Positions 1 to 12,799 are shown, counted from the first letter of the stretch. The stretch: 64,000 nucleotides of DNA from Trichaptum fuscoviolaceum (GCA_910574455.1 CAJSYZ010000010.1:1516770-1580769); one strand, 5' to 3'. The notes: generated from the letters alone by a model not told the origin. Program-made: numbers and translations.

Positions 1-257
1 ATTGATTATAAATCTGTCAGAATGATATCCTTATGATTCAATCACTCCAGCTCGGATAGGGCTGGTCCTTTGTGAGTCTATTTTAAGTGCCTACTTGAAG
101 GAAACTTACTTGTTATGAAATAGATAGTTTTCGATTTATAACTTTCTACGGAGTCCCCTTTGCCTGCATCTCTGTTGATCAAAAGTTTCAGGAGAAGGAG
201 AAGAAGAAGGCAAACTTCACTATCTCTTTACGTATTCTCTCCCTTCTGTTTTTCAAT

Positions 258-1047
258 ATGCCTCTGGAACGCAAAACCGAGATTGAAAATTTCTTTGCTC
301 CATTTGACTTTCGAGGTCACCAATATAAGATCTTCTCGGCCAAACTCATAGATTACTGGCAGGTTGAAATCATAAACGTTTGACTTGCATTCTTAAAAAG
401 AACTAACACTAACTGATTGAGAGAACAGGCTGCCGTCCTTCTGAATGCTAATATCGCATATCTGGCTTTGCCACAAGTTACCGAAGGCTCGAAGATAACA
501 ATCGGAGGGATGGCAAGTTTGATCTCGACTGTGCTCACTCTATCCAGTGTCATTCTTGGGTTGCTTCACATAAAGCACTTTCGAAAATCATCTGAGCAAA
601 TGAATGAAACAGTAAGTGCTACCGATTGACTTGACACTGGACTTCATTGACTTTGAGAGGAAACAAAAGTCTAGTGATTATTACAGAGACCGAAGATGTG
701 ACAAACATGGGCTCATCAAAATGGCATTCATGTACAGTGTACCCTATGCTTTTTTAATGTGGGGGTAGGTCACCATAATATATATGTCATACGTTAGGTC
801 AAAGCTTAATTGCTGGAATAGGGCGCTTTTCTTCGCAATAGCAGTCTCATTTCTTTTTATCTCGAACTTCGAATTTATTGCAGAATACGTCATCGTTGGC
901 ATTCTTTTTGTCGTTGCTGTCTTGGCTACTTTCTGGTCTGTTATTGTGACCAATTACCCTCGATTGGCTCGTTGGTTATCCTTGTGTTACTACAAAGAAG
1001 AACTTATGTTTTTCTTGTATATGCATGGCTGTATTGCTGATTACTAA
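258..1047 (+). CDS. Predicted multipass membrane protein (Agaricomycete orphan family)
   Basis: Spliced model with about four exons: 258-362, 429-611, about 688-764 and 822-1047. Exon 1 is acidic and soluble and ends in a YWQ motif. Exon 2 starts with an AAVLLNANIAYLALP-like stretch and then a hydrophobic helix. Exon 3 contains HGLIKMAFMYSVPYAFLMWG. Exon 4 holds two further hydrophobic helices. This order resembles a family of unknown function that is common in mushroom genomes; the resemblance is from memory. Splice sites are clean except at the exon 2/3 junction, where the obvious GTAAGT/TTACAG pair does not keep the frame. Either that junction is placed one or two bases off or the gene is decaying. 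No enzymatic motif is seen. The start at 258 was chosen because it opens the frame leading into the first intron. Confidence 0.5.
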
Positions 1048-1517
1048 CAGTGTAGATATATGATCCACGGAGATTATTCCAAGTTGTACACATTGCAGGC
1101 TGTTAACGAGACAGTTGATAGAAGCATACAATGCGACGTATGAGCTCTTCTGTATCTCATGGATTGACGTCACGAAAGCCAACGGAAGTCATGAACTCAA
1201 TAGCTATGAAATTGATGCCCCTCTGAAGCGCACACGGAGTCTACAATAAAGGTGGAGATGCACTTGCTTGTAGCCTGCATTGTCGTCATCGTCATGGGCT
1301 TCCATTCGAACGTTAAGTCACAACGGGATATGTTGCGGAGATTTACCTGATTTGGGAATACTGTACATTGCGGAATAAACATGTTGACGTCTTTGAGAAT
1401 AGCCGACCCCAGGTAACGACTTAAAGATGGAGAGTGACTGGCAACGGTGCGCAGTATGCGAACATGCGTAGATCATGTCGTTCTCCCGCGAAGTGTATAT
1501 AATTGCAGATTCTGTAC
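1048..1517. other. Intergenic, no gene seen
   Basis: No open frame with convincing codon bias or splice structure. It separates the membrane-protein gene from the inverted-repeat element. Confidence 0.4.
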
Positions 1518-2288
1518 GTACAGGCATTGGCCAAAAGTGACCGTGATGCCCATTTTTGGCCATTTTTTGAGATTTCTCCTTCTTCTGCGAAGCATACACT
1601 TCGAAAATATTTGTGTGAATGCAGAGCTAGTAGATAAATGTTTCTATAGTATATGCCAGGTGTTGCCCTTGCAAGAGCAAGAATTAATAAGCAAGAAGTC
1701 CTGTTGGGATAAATCACAAAAAATAGGGTTTTTTATTCATCTAAAGCAAATTGTAGCACAATTAGCAGGCTAATCTCTGTCCAAACCTCACGATAAAATC
1801 GATCAGCATCTCCTTTACTGCATATGATTTTCTGCGATTTTTTTCAGCGGAGCAACGAAAGATATAAATTCCGGATTGCAAAAAGTAGCATTTAAAGCCA
1901 TTTTTTCCTTTTAAACTTGAGTTACAGAGACTTCATGGTGCTCAACTCTAGTTCCTATTGATAAAAAAATCTGATAAATTCATATGTTATTCACAAGAGA
2001 CTAGTGACCATTTCTACACAATAAGACTGAGGTTTGCATCGAGTATCACGGAGTCCGGGAACAAAATGTGACAAAAAAGAGGCATTTTTAGGCTAAAAAT
2101 CTCAACCTTCGGGTGCGTCGGATTTCAGTATTTTAAGTAAACATATCAAAGCTCTTGTGTGTATACAATGCTACAGAAGTATACTATATACATAAATATT
2201 TTCAGACTGTAATCGTGGAGGAAGGAGGAGAAATTCCAAAAAAATTCCAAAAATGGGCATCACGGTCACTTTTGGCCAATGCCTGTAC
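1518..2288. mobile_element. 771-bp terminal-inverted-repeat element (MITE-like)
   Basis: The first 42 bases (from GTACAGGCATTGGCC) are repeated exactly as a reverse complement ending at 2288. Weaker inverted similarity continues inward for over 100 bases on each side, including an AAATATTT-rich part and a GTATAC/GTATAT-rich part. The AT-rich interior has no transposase frame, so it fits a non-autonomous DNA transposon. No unambiguous target-site duplication is visible; both flanks carry a GTAC-containing sequence. Confidence 0.6.
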
Positions 2289-3935
2289 AATTGTACCGCT
2301 CGTCCGGAAAGAATCGGCGAGAACGAATCTTGAGTAGGCATGATCGAATGATCGACGTCGCAGGAGAGAACAGGCTTTGCAAGGACTAAAAGGCGGTACA
2401 AGAATGCCCCTTCAAGGCACGCAGATACACAGATGCGATAATTTGCGTTTATGGGTGCGGTCTAGGCCCTCGAGGCAGGGGTCGATTTTCGAAGTGAATG
2501 ACATCGTAAGGAGTGATCGTCAGGCCCACTTCTCGACTACTTTGCGGCGATCTGCACACGCTCTCGCTCTCTCTCTCATGCCCTCCAGCCCGCCGCCGTC
2601 ATCGTCGTCGCTGTTGACGGTTGCCGTAGGCGATGATGGCTGATGGCACCGAGCACCCCAAAAGCGCGCCACCGACCCCAAAACGGGGGTGCCCGGAGGC
2701 GTGACGCAGTATGATGCGGGCCGCGAAAACTCTCGCACTAAAAATCCGACGTACTACAGGGTTGTCACAGCCCGGTCGCAATGACGTCTTTCGTCTTCCA
2801 TCCAACCTCCCCCGGTCTTCTGTCAACACTTCCCAGTCACGCAGATTGACGACATGACGTTTTCGGAAAACAAATAAAAGACGGAAGAGGCAGGTGAGTG
2901 AATTTCCGAAAAGTGCGTCACTTTACCGAATGTTTACTATGTTTTTTGTGTCAGAAATTGGAGTGGAGCGCGAGTGAATTCGTGGTCGATTTCATTCCGC
3001 CAAGCGGCACAGGTGGGGCCCTCCTTCTTCCTTCTTTCAGTCTCCCTTCCTGACCCTTTCTGTCACAGACATCCATTAGGATACACGTCCTCGACACCGT
3101 CCCCGTCCTCGACACCCTTGTCTTGCCCACTTTGCTCGCTTTTCACCTACATTCAAGCGCTCCGCTTGCGAACACACACCGACGCGATCACGGACAGGAT
3201 CCCCAGCTATACCAACAGAAGGCAATAACGACCAACCGAGAATTCGAAGCCTCACTCGCTGCTGCGCTCCAAACAAACTCCAATCGTTTACCCATTTCTC
3301 GCATACTAACCTGCATTGGGCGAACCCGGCCGCCACACCTTTGTCCGTCATTCGTTTGCTGTGACGGTGCGCCTGTTGCAAGACGACAAGGCGCTATGTA
3401 TACTGATACGGAATTCACCCTTTTACTCCACAGTTTCCACTCTGCCTCTGCCCCCCTTCCCTATCCGTCCAGTGATAGCCTACATCACCTTACTTCAACT
3501 CGACGACTAGACACATTTGGTTTTTGACGAACGCTGACCTTTGTCTCTCTCATCCTACACTCGCCTGGCCTCGAAATCGCCGGATTGAATTTATCCAGTC
3601 GATCCTCTTATGAAGAAGGAAAAAGCAAGTGTATAATCAACGTGCACACGACAGTATAACTTGAATAGCACGCGAGGGGAAATTAAGACAGCTTGGGCTT
3701 GAGAGAACACCCTGTCGATCGCATCCTTCTGAGTGCTACGGAAGACTTGGGACATAAGAACAGGAGGGCATATGGCTTCATTGCGCGGGGTGAGTCCCCC
3801 GTTTGAGTTCACTAATATTCTCTTCGTGACGCTTATTTTTTTGTCTTTGTTTTGCGTTGCTTCACCCGCAAATGCGATCATTTATTTTCTCGACACGGAT
3901 GACAGGATACGCAAATCGGGGGTTTATCACCGCTG
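2289..3935 (+). promoter_or_regulatory. Upstream region and long leader of the RRM gene
   Basis: About 1.6 kb with no supported gene. There are long pyrimidine-rich runs from about 3010 to 3600 and an AAACAAATAAAAG A/T-rich site near 2870 that could act as a TATA-like element. Short open frames here look like upstream leader frames rather than genes. A long pyrimidine-rich 5' leader before a large regulatory protein is common in fungi. The transcription start cannot be fixed from sequence alone. Confidence 0.3.
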
Positions 3936-6900
3936 ATGACGGCGACTCACCCTCAATCCGCCTCCACGTCTGCGTCTATGTTTGCCTCGGGTTCTGGGAT
4001 GGCTTCTCCGGATTCCAGGCGGATGCGAGCGCAACATCAACTCCAGGGTATCCCGGGCTTTTCCACAGGACAGACAAACACATCTGCACCTACATATACG
4101 TCCCTCCCTTCAACTACGAGTACTTTTATTTCTTCCTCCGCTGCACCTACCTCTCATAAATCCTCCACATCAGCATTAAATGCTTCGGTCACTTCGTACC
4201 CGCAATCACAACAGACGCTGCAGCTTCAACTACAAACCCCCTCCTCCGAATCACAGTCGCAGTCGCAAGCGCAAACAGCTACTCAACAACAAGCACTCCC
4301 ATCTTCCTCAAACGCTCCTCTTCAATCACCGCAGCAGCAACAACAAACAAACACCGACCAATCCCAATCCACATCCCAATCCCAATCCGCAGCCCCATCC
4401 ACTTCCTCAAACCCCCCTCCCCCGACTTCCAAAGCAGACACAAACCCGAACCCGAATCCCAATCTGAATGCTAAGGAACAGCTCCACCACCAGCCGACGA
4501 TCGACGAAGTCGAAGCGGTCATACGGCAAGCGACCTCGACGCGCCCGACGCCCGATGGGCGGCCCCCGCCTGGTAAAGATACGCGAACGCAGCTGTTCGT
4601 CGGGAATGTGAGTTTTCTGTTTTCGTTTGGTTGGCTTTTATGTGTTTGTGCATTCCGTGATATTACTCTTATGGTGGTTTTACGGAATGCGGGATTTAAG
4701 ACAAGTTAGTCTTGATGGACATGGGGTTCTTTGTCGAGCTTCGTGCTTCCTGTGAGACGGATTCATCTTCTGGCTTGGGGGAATGGGAAAGGGAGAAAGG
4801 GTGCTAGAGGTACTGGGATGCATACAACTGGCGTCATTTGCTTCGTGCTCGGTGTTCTGATGACTCATCTACGGAGGAGGAGGCAGTGAGGATCTGCATA
4901 GAGGAAAGAGGAAGGTTAGGGGAAAGAAGCAGAGAAGAGGTATTGCAGCCCCAAATATCGGTGTTTCGTTGTTGAGATGCTGCTATGCGAGATCTTCACC
5001 ATAATCGCTGATGATTGGCGTTACGTGTCTATATGCTACCGCCTTTCTTTCATCCCCATTTTTCATATCCACCTATTATTCTCCCTCTTTTATTCCTAAG
5101 CTCTGCAAAATCCTCCGAAATTATTGACAATAACTTACATTCATCTTCACTTAGCTGCCTTACCGCGTACGATGGCAAGACCTTAAAGACCTCTTCCGGC
5201 GGTCGGGGACTGTGTTGCGCGCGGACGTCGCTCTGTCCCCGGATAACAGGTCGCGGGGGCACGGGACGGTGCTGCTGGCGAGCGCGGAGGATGCGGGGCG
5301 CGCGATGGATATGTTCCATGGGTATAATTGGCAAGGACGGGTGCTGGAGGTGAGGCTGGATCGGATGGGCCCGCAGTTGGGCGATGTCGGAGGCGGAGGT
5401 GTGGGTGTTGGTGTTGGTGTTGGGATAGGGATGGTGCCGGGCGCGATCGGGATGGGAGTAGGCTTGGATGCGATGGGTGTGAATGGTATGTACAGCGCGT
5501 CGGCAGGAGCTGGAGGATTGTACGTCCCCAGCCCGCACGCGCAAGTGAACTCCCATTTTCTCAGTCCGTCATCGTCAGGACAGCTCGCCGGGTCGTCACC
5601 CCTCCCCTCCCTGACGTCCTCGCTCTCCACCTCGTCTTCCATCGCGAGTTCCCTGGGCTCCTCCGGTGCGGGGTTGTCATTCCCGTCTTCACTCACCCCG
5701 GCGCAGCTGCAGCTTCTGCTACAACAACAACATCAGCAGCAGAGGTCACAACAGCAACAACAGCATCCGGTCGAGATCAGCGCGGGGCACGGGCAGACTC
5801 AAGAAGTGGGCCTCGGACTGAGTCTGCAGCAGGTCCAGCAGTTGCAGCAGCTTCAGCAGAGCAAGGAGCTGTCGAACGAGGATGTGTATGCGCTGATAGC
5901 TGCCATGACGGCGGCCAACAATAACAACAACAACAACAACTTCAACCTGGATGGAAGCATGCCCGCCTCGTCCTCCTCATCGAGCGGCAACATGTACTTC
6001 GGCAACAACAAAGCTTGCAGTGACCTCAGCAACAACGGGTTCGCGGAGTACCCCTTGGGACCGGAGTACGGACTTGGGGCGCTTGAGCGCGAGAGGTCGG
6101 GATTTTCGGCGTCCGCGATGGGGGGTTTGAGTTCCAGGATGGGTTTGGGTGTTGGCGAGAGGCCGGTTTCGGGGCTTGGGGGGTTGAATGGGTTCGCTGG
6201 TGTTGGCAGTTTTGGAGTGGGGATGAGGAGTTTGTTTGTTGGGAATGTGAGTATCCCCCTTTTTTTCTTTATATTCCTTCGAATTCGTACCCTTTATCAT
6301 TCTCCTCCTACCCGTGTCGTCTTTTTTTTTCGAGTCTAATGTGCTTATCGTTTCTCTTCTTACTTGACGGTGGAATTTCAGCTCCCATTTCACTGCCAAT
6401 GGCAAGATCTGAAAGATCTCTTCCGGCAAGCGGGCACGATCCTCCGCGCCGACGTCGCGCTTGGCCCGGATGGGCGGTCTCGAGGGTTCGGGACGGTGAG
6501 CTTCGCGTCGGACGCGGATGCAGAGAGGGCGGTGGTGATGTTTAATGGGTGCGTCTTGGCTGTCATTTGGCTTATTCGCAGCTTTTCTTTTTTTTTGAAA
6601 AAGAAAGGAAAGAAATGATTGACTTTTGGTAATATTGTATAGATATGACTTTAACGGCCGAACGCTGAAAGTGCATTACGATAAATTCTCGTCGCAGACG
6701 CCGTTGCCGCCTCATTCGGCGGGGATGACGCCGATCCAGCCGGCGGCGGCGACGCTGTTGCAGGCTGCGCAGCTTCAGCAACTCATCAGTGCAGGTGTTG
6801 GTGCCGGTGCGGGTGTAGGTTCACCGCTCAGCGCGACTGGTGGCGGCTTTGGTAGTGGGAACGGGAACGCGCTGTATGAGGCGTATGGATCCAGTCGCCC

Positions 6901-9025
6901 ATCAACCTCCTCGAGCTCGAACGCTGGGTTTGGAGTTGGAGTTGGAGTTGGGAATGCGAGCGCGGGCCTGGCACCGGGACCGATTTCGGCGACGTTACCG
7001 TTGACGGCGTCCCTCCAGGCGTCGATCTTGCAGCAGCATCAGCGGGACCAGCAGAGGCGGACGAGTTTCGGGGAGGGAAACGCGACTGTGGTGAGTGCGG
7101 GTAAGGACGGGAGGGGGAGTGGGCTGTCGTCTGCGTCGTCTCTGAACGCGAATGCGCCCGGTGTAATCGGGACGTCACCGCGATTAGCAAGGTTGAGTAA
7201 CCCGCAGATGCAGTCACAAAACGGAGAACAAATAGTACAGCAACCGGAGCGAAAAGTTTCTGGCCCAAATGCAGCTTCGAGCTCGTCGGATTCTGCTTCA
7301 TCACTTCCTGGGTCGTCCGCTCCCCCTCAGCAACCGAACGCGAAGACTCCGTCGACGTCACTGACTGTATCTCCCACATCTTCGTCCCCCTTGAGGCAGA
7401 CGCACACGAGCTCGGGCTCGTCTTCTGCTGAACTCTCCCGAGCTTCCGGACAATCGCAGACACTCGAAGCGCCCAAGTCTCGTCGCCCGTCCACAGCATC
7501 GATGTCGACCTCCCCGCGCGCACAGCACCCCGCACATCCGGGTACGATTGCGCTCCCTCCACCGCCGCCGCCGAACGCGTTCCCGTACACGCCGCATCCG
7601 TATCAATACGCTATGGGTGGGCCGATCTCGCCGCTGGGCCACCCCGGCTCGCCGCTCTTGTACTCGGCGTACGTCCAGCTGCAGAGCCCGGGTCACCCGT
7701 ACCCACCGCCTCACCCTGGACTGATGCAGACGCCGAGCGGTGCGCCACCGACTTATGCGCAGATGGCGGGCTATGTGCAGAGTCAGGATGTGGCGATCGG
7801 TCAGGGCCAGGGAGCGCAGATGGCGACGCCGTATGGCTTGCCGCCGATTACGCCGAGCATGCCTAGCTTCTCGTTCGTGCCCCAGCCGAGCCCTGCGGGG
7901 CCCATGGGAGGGAGTAGCGCGATCCCGCCTACTCCGGCGGAGAGTGGGATGAGTCAAGAGCAGGTGCATTCGTCGGCGGGAGGAGCAGCTTATCAGCATT
8001 CTGGTGTGAGCCATGCGGCTTCTGTGCAGAATCAGAACGCAGCCACGCCGATGAGTTATCCGTACAACGCCGTCATGGGTATGGCATCCCCGCCGATCCA
8101 CTTCCCGCCGCACATGTTCAGCCCATTCACACCGGGTACCGCGTTGAGCCCCGGTGCGTTCTGGGGCCATCCGGGAGTTGGAGGCCATGGTGCGCCACAC
8201 TTAAATCCGGCCGTCGGGTCGCGTCCGCTGCATCATGCATATGGTCCGGGTAGTCAGCCGACGAGCCCAGCGGCGGGCGGGTTCTTCCCGGTCATGGAGC
8301 CAAGCGGGTACTTCCCGCCTGTACCCCCGCCGCAAGGGAGGCAAGAGTATTTCCCGCCTGTGCCTGCGTCTGTGCCCGCGCAGAGCTCGGGCCTCGCGAA
8401 CGAGGTGACGTACCAGGACGGCGATGGCGATGGCGAGAGGGAGGCGGGGAGCGCGGTGTTCGTGGACGGCGTCGATGGAGCGGACCACGCGGGCGAGCGC
8501 GAGCGCACGCGGAGCTCGAGCAGCTCGTTCTCGGCGCAGAGTAGCGCACAGGGCGAGGGCGACGAGAGCGGTGGCGGCGGCCGCGCGAGCAGTGTGGCGA
8601 CGAGCTGGCGGTCGAGCGACGAGCGCGTGCCGACGAAAGCGGGCCTGGCGAACTTGGATACGGCGTCGAGAGGGACGCTGAAGAGCCTGGCGGGCGAGAT
8701 GGCGAGCATGCGCTTGGGCGAGCCGCCGAAGGGCAGGAAGAGCCAAGGGGCGCGGAGAGTCAGTGAGAAGGATGACATTTGGTCGCCTACCGCTCCTGCT
8801 GGTCCTGCTGGGAGACGAGAATCTGTTGCGGTGGATGACGAGGAACATGCAGCGGGCGCCGTTGCGCCGGGCCAGCAGCCGAACCGGAGTCATTCGATGG
8901 GTGAGGCGAGCTCGAGCAGGCCACAGACGCTGCAGAAGACGCACTCGGACGAGACGGGCGAAAGGCTCGTCCTCGATGCGCGTACCACGAAGAGTGCAGG
9001 CGCGGTGCAGAAGCTCGTTTCATGA
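3936..9025 (+). CDS. Large two-RRM RNA-binding protein
   Basis: Four exons (3936-4607, 5155-6246, 6382-6548, 6643-9025) give about 1437 residues in a consistent frame. The N-terminal 200 residues are Ser/Gln/Thr/Pro-rich with polyQ. RRM1 (about 219-290) starts with RNP2 LFVGN and continues LPYRVRWQDLKDLFRRSG. RRM2 (about 584-660) has LFVGN and LPFHCQWQDLKDLFRQAG, then an RNP1-like RGFGTVSFAS and YDFNGRTLKVHYDKF. Gly, Gln and Asn runs lie between the domains. The C-terminal half is low-complexity Pro/Ser/Gly and ends in an acidic/Arg-rich part with phosphorylation-prone serines. WQDLKD-type RRMs resemble the Gbp2/Hrb1 group of fungal mRNA-binding proteins, so a role in mRNA export or translational control is plausible. 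The target is unknown. The long disordered regions suggest granule association (inference). Confidence 0.85.
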
Positions 9026-9948
9026 ATCGACCGAAGCCCGCAAACTAGAAGAAAAAAAGAAAGAAAGAAAGAAAATCCGTATTCTCTTCCTCTCCTCTTA
9101 TCATTATCAGGATCCCTCCATCTTTCCGGTCGAATTTGGCACACAATTAACATAGCGGGTTTAAAGGTGGAAATCGTATTGGTGGTGTTCATTCAGAACT
9201 TGAGTTGTCATTCAATTAAATCGTCTATTCTGGCTTCAGTTCATTTCTCTGTCCTCCAATCAAGTTACTCTTTCTCTCTTTCTTTCTCTCTTCACTTTAA
9301 ATCTTATCATCATGTGTTTCGTCTCCGTGCCCTTTGCTAACAACTTCTTCGAATTGGAGTCTCATACTGTCTGTCCGTCTCATGCTATCTTATATTATAC
9401 ACTTCTTTTCCGTTTTTATATACACCTTTTCTTCCCTACCTACCTCCTTTCTCTCTATTCCGGATCCTTTCTGTTATGTTATGGTCTGCTTTCTCTGAGA
9501 TCAATCTTCCCAGTACTTACGCATGTTATTGCTTCTCCCCGGTCTGGAGTCTTTTTCTTTTTCTTGTCTTCATTTGCTCTCCGCACTAGGCATTCACTGC
9601 ATCTATCTATTATAGTTCCATCTCAAATATAAAGTTCATCGCATCTTCTATCTCATGTTGTTATGTTGTCTGATTTCAGCTCTAAGACGCGTCCGTGTAT
9701 TCATGTGAGCGTTAGTATGTGCAAACACTGCAGAGATCTCAGTCTGCGGCAAAGCGCGACTAAATTCGATGGAATAGCAAAATTCGACTGCAGTTCTTAA
9801 GGAGGTATGATGCCCAACAATGCCCTGATTATCCTTTACAATAGACAACTCATATACATCCCAATATAAATAGAACCGATATCCCTGGCTGTCGAAATCC
9901 ATATCACCCTATCCTTGACATTAATGCGCAAATAGACCCGTCCGCCAT
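9026..9948. other. Intergenic; shared 3' flank of two convergent genes
   Basis: It contains AGAAAGAAAGAAAG and pyrimidine-rich runs (9040-9650) after the RRM stop codon. No gene is supported. It probably holds the 3' UTRs of the RRM gene and of the minus-strand secreted-protein gene. Confidence 0.4.
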
Positions 9949-10510
9949 TTAAACCTGCGTCAGCGAGACATTGACGTCGCCCGTACTTGCCCCTCCCGCG
10001 AAGGTGGCCGTGAAGGGAATGTCCTGGCCACATTGAGCAAATGCAGCTTTGATGCCCTCTGTTTATATGTTTGAGAATCAATACATTTTTCATGACTGCA
10101 TTGCAGCTATAAAGCAGGAAGGAATGAAATAACGACTCACGTTCCCAGCGTCCCTTCGAGATGTTTATCGTCGCTCCACTAACTACCGGGTTGATTGAGA
10201 AAAGCGCATTTCCAGACTGGCCGGTGGTGGACGTCGGGGCGCCTTGACATTTCTCGATCGTGCCCGCGATACCGCCACAGATCTGCAGTTGGGCAACATT
10301 TACGCTATGGAAATCCAAGGCGCTGGAGAAGAGAAATAAGAGTGGTGATTAGATATGATTTCTGTATGGAAGGGTCTTTCTCGAAGTTGTAACTTACGTT
10401 TTGCCCGTACATTTCACGTTGGAGATTTGTTCCAGGCGGGCAGCTAATGGTGCTGCAAATGCAGAGGCGAAGAGCATCGCAAATGCGAGGACAAAAGAGA
10501 GATGGAGCAT
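9949..10510 (-). CDS. Small secreted protein (134 aa)
   Basis: Three exons on the minus strand: 10510-10398, 10322-10141 and 10058-9949, with frame kept across both introns. The first 20 or so residues (MLHLSFVLAFAMLFASAFAA) form a clear signal peptide with an Ala-rich cleavage region. The mature part contains a TTGQSGNALFSINPVV-like segment, SKGRWEQ and a C-terminal GGASTGDVNVSLTQV. Cysteines include one in NVKC, one in ICGG, one in EKCQ and one in QCGQ, enough for two disulfides. No transmembrane helix or catalytic motif is seen. It resembles small secreted proteins of wood- or litter-associated Agaricomycetes, whose functions are mostly unknown. A TATA-like box lies about 210 bases upstream. 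Confidence 0.8.
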
Positions 10511-10720
10511 TTTTCAAGGGTTGGTGAGGGTGGCGAATAGATCTTTTTTCGATTTAAGCCGGTTCAAGCAGTAGGTAATTCTGGAGAGATGGAGTCGCTA
10601 GCGAAGGTTTAAAAGGTTTAAAAGAATGAAAGAACCCGCGCTCCAGAGCAACGAGAAAGAAACAGGTAAGAAAAGGATAGGCGAAGAGGGGGATGGGTGG
10701 TCATCGCTGTAGTGGCTGGC

Positions 10721-10729
10721 TTTTATATA
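10721..10729 (-). promoter_or_regulatory. Candidate TATA box of the secreted-protein gene
   Basis: On the minus strand this reads TATATAAAA, about 211 bases upstream of the start codon at 10510. A leader of roughly 150-180 bases would follow. Spacing is plausible, but this is not proof of use. Confidence 0.35.
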
Positions 10730-10944
10730 GCGCGGATTGCGGACGTTTCCAGTCTCATTTATTGGCTGTCTCCTAGACGACTTTTCATTCGAATTTTTGA
10801 TGGGAGAACGACCGGCCCGGTTTGGGCAAGCGGTTTGCCTTTTCAGGATCGAAAGAGATCGCCCAGCGGTCTTCTTGACAAATGCATTTGCCCGGCTAAG
10901 CCTTACCGGCAAGACAAGCAAGTAGACTATCGGGATTTTCCAGA

Positions 10945-12799
10945 CTATGGTAATCCAACAGATGGGCTATCATCGAAGTAATTGCCAGCGAGAGGAGCTC
11001 CAAAATCCCAATCCTCTTCCATAACCTCTCTATGCAAGCCGTATTGCGTGAGCAAGTCGTTAACAACGGCCCCGTCGCTCGACTTCATTTCAAGGTCGGC
11101 ATGGACAGGCACTTCTGGCAGATTCCGGAATACGAGTCTCGCAAGCTCGATCTCTGCAAGATAAGCCGCCTTTGCCTTCCTGTCCCACGGAATATGCTGG
11201 CTTTCACGCTCGAGTATATTTTCGATGCTCCCATGCGTTTGAATGAGCTTGAGAGCGCGCATCGGCCCGATATTCTTTATTCGTCGAGAGAAGTCCGTTC
11301 CCAGTAGGAGGGCAAAGTCGACGAAACTGACCCAGGAAAGTTGAAGTGTAGATGGGACATCTGCACCATAAATCAGCGAAAGAGGAGCATTTCGAGTCGT
11401 CAAATTGCGTAGCATAGGCGCTCCGTAGATGAGCACATCCTGAGAATATGTCACCGTGAGTAAGAAGCATTCATGAGAAACAAGCTTCCATACCGTATCT
11501 TCACTTGCAACATAGTGAGCGTGGCCCCGAATGACTAACGAAGACGCGAGAGCTTCAGCTTCGTAAGGACCGTCACATTCGATATAAGGTATTCCCATCG
11601 CTCGGAGTATCCCTTTGCTTTCCTCATATGTCTCGGCAGACGGTGCTTTACTTCGTCGTTCGTAGCTTTCAGAGAGAAATTGGCTCCGATTGGCCAGATC
11701 TGATATGATGGATGTGGATATGACTTCCTCCTTCGCAGGCTCAGACACTATGGATGACCAAAGGAGGCCTTCTTCTTGCGTCAAAGAAGCTTGAAGTTTT
11801 GACTCCGATATCAGTTCATGCTGCCTGCCAGCCGTGATTTCTTCGGAATAAGTAAGTGGGGTAGATTTTGGTGATTGTTGACTTGCTATTCCCAGGGATG
11901 ACAAATGATACTCGCGATATAGGTCTGCCAGATCGCTAACTATGGTCTGAACACTTGGCTGACCGTACAGGACGTGTGGTCCAAGTTCTTCTTTGTCGCC
12001 TTCAGGAATATAGGATAGTTCATAATCCTGATATTCAGTCCAAGGGGAGTAGTCACTCGTCCGTGAGGGCAGCAGATGACCTGATACAGGAACGCCTTCG
12101 AGCTTCCAATCTGCAGATGGGGACCATGACTCAGCCATGTCGACAACAGTATCGGAAGCTGGATATATGGTCTGCATCTGTATATGTCCCATTTGCTCTT
12201 TTAGTAACTCCCCCTTCTGTGATCGTTCGTTCGCTGGCAGAGATTTGTAAGCTTGTAGCAGCCTACTAAGTTTGCGAAGCCGCTGAAGTCGTTCCACCTC
12301 AAGCGCGCTTCGGGAGGCAACCTGGCGTCGCACATATCTTCGCCGTTCCGTCTGAAAAGAAAGGTTACCAATGCGCTCGGAAGCCACAAGTAATGATTCG
12401 TAAGAAAAAAGCGAACCTCCTTTGTTTTTGCTGCGGTGCGAAACGGGCCGTCGAAAACACAGACAGCTCCGATATTGTTTATCTTCAGCTCGTTGATGAG
12501 ACGATACCATCCTAGCACATGTCTGTACCGATGTGGCAGTGGAGCCCAATGCAAGCGTTGAGTAACCAATGTTCCATCTCTAGCTTACTAGTTAGTTACC
12601 TGCGATTCAGTACCCTTCAGAAAAAAAACCTGCATTGCAACTTTCTTCCCCGTAATTTCTCGAAGGCGACTCGGTAGAACATTTATTACCTCCGGACTGT
12701 CAACAAAGTGTGAGTAAACAGAAACACGAAATGCCTACACAAGGACCGCTACCCCTACCAGCGTTTTTGAAGGAATGGAACCAGTCCCAGAACTCCCAT
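10945..12799 (-). CDS. XPG/FEN1-family nuclease (PIN-domain-like, 539 aa)
   Basis: Five exons on the minus strand: 12799-12759, 12696-12634, 12579-12417, 12351-11494 and 11439-10945. The N-region starts MGVLGLVPFLQ and carries the first metal ligand in VAIDGT and the second in CVFDG. A basic helix (ERRRYVRRQ) and an insert of about 200 residues follow. The I-region has ECDGPYEAEALAS, VASEDTDVLIYG and LLGTDF, then a helix-hairpin-helix-like segment. These are the acidic residues that bind two metals in flap and 5' structure-specific nucleases. The large spacer is longer than in FEN1 and recalls Rad2/XPG or fungal PIN-like paralogues, so the exact orthologue is unclear. A role in DNA repair or replication-flap processing in the nucleus is inferred. 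Two introns are odd: one appears to be GC-AG and one is 54 nt and in frame. Confidence 0.8.

Noticed and set aside
1421..1773. Open frames on both strands over the inverted-repeat element
   Set aside because: They arise from the repeat itself and show no transposase motif or codon bias.
7358..8200. 280-codon minus-strand frame antisense to the RRM gene
   Set aside because: Arg/His-rich antisense of a GC-rich Pro/Ser coding region; no motif.
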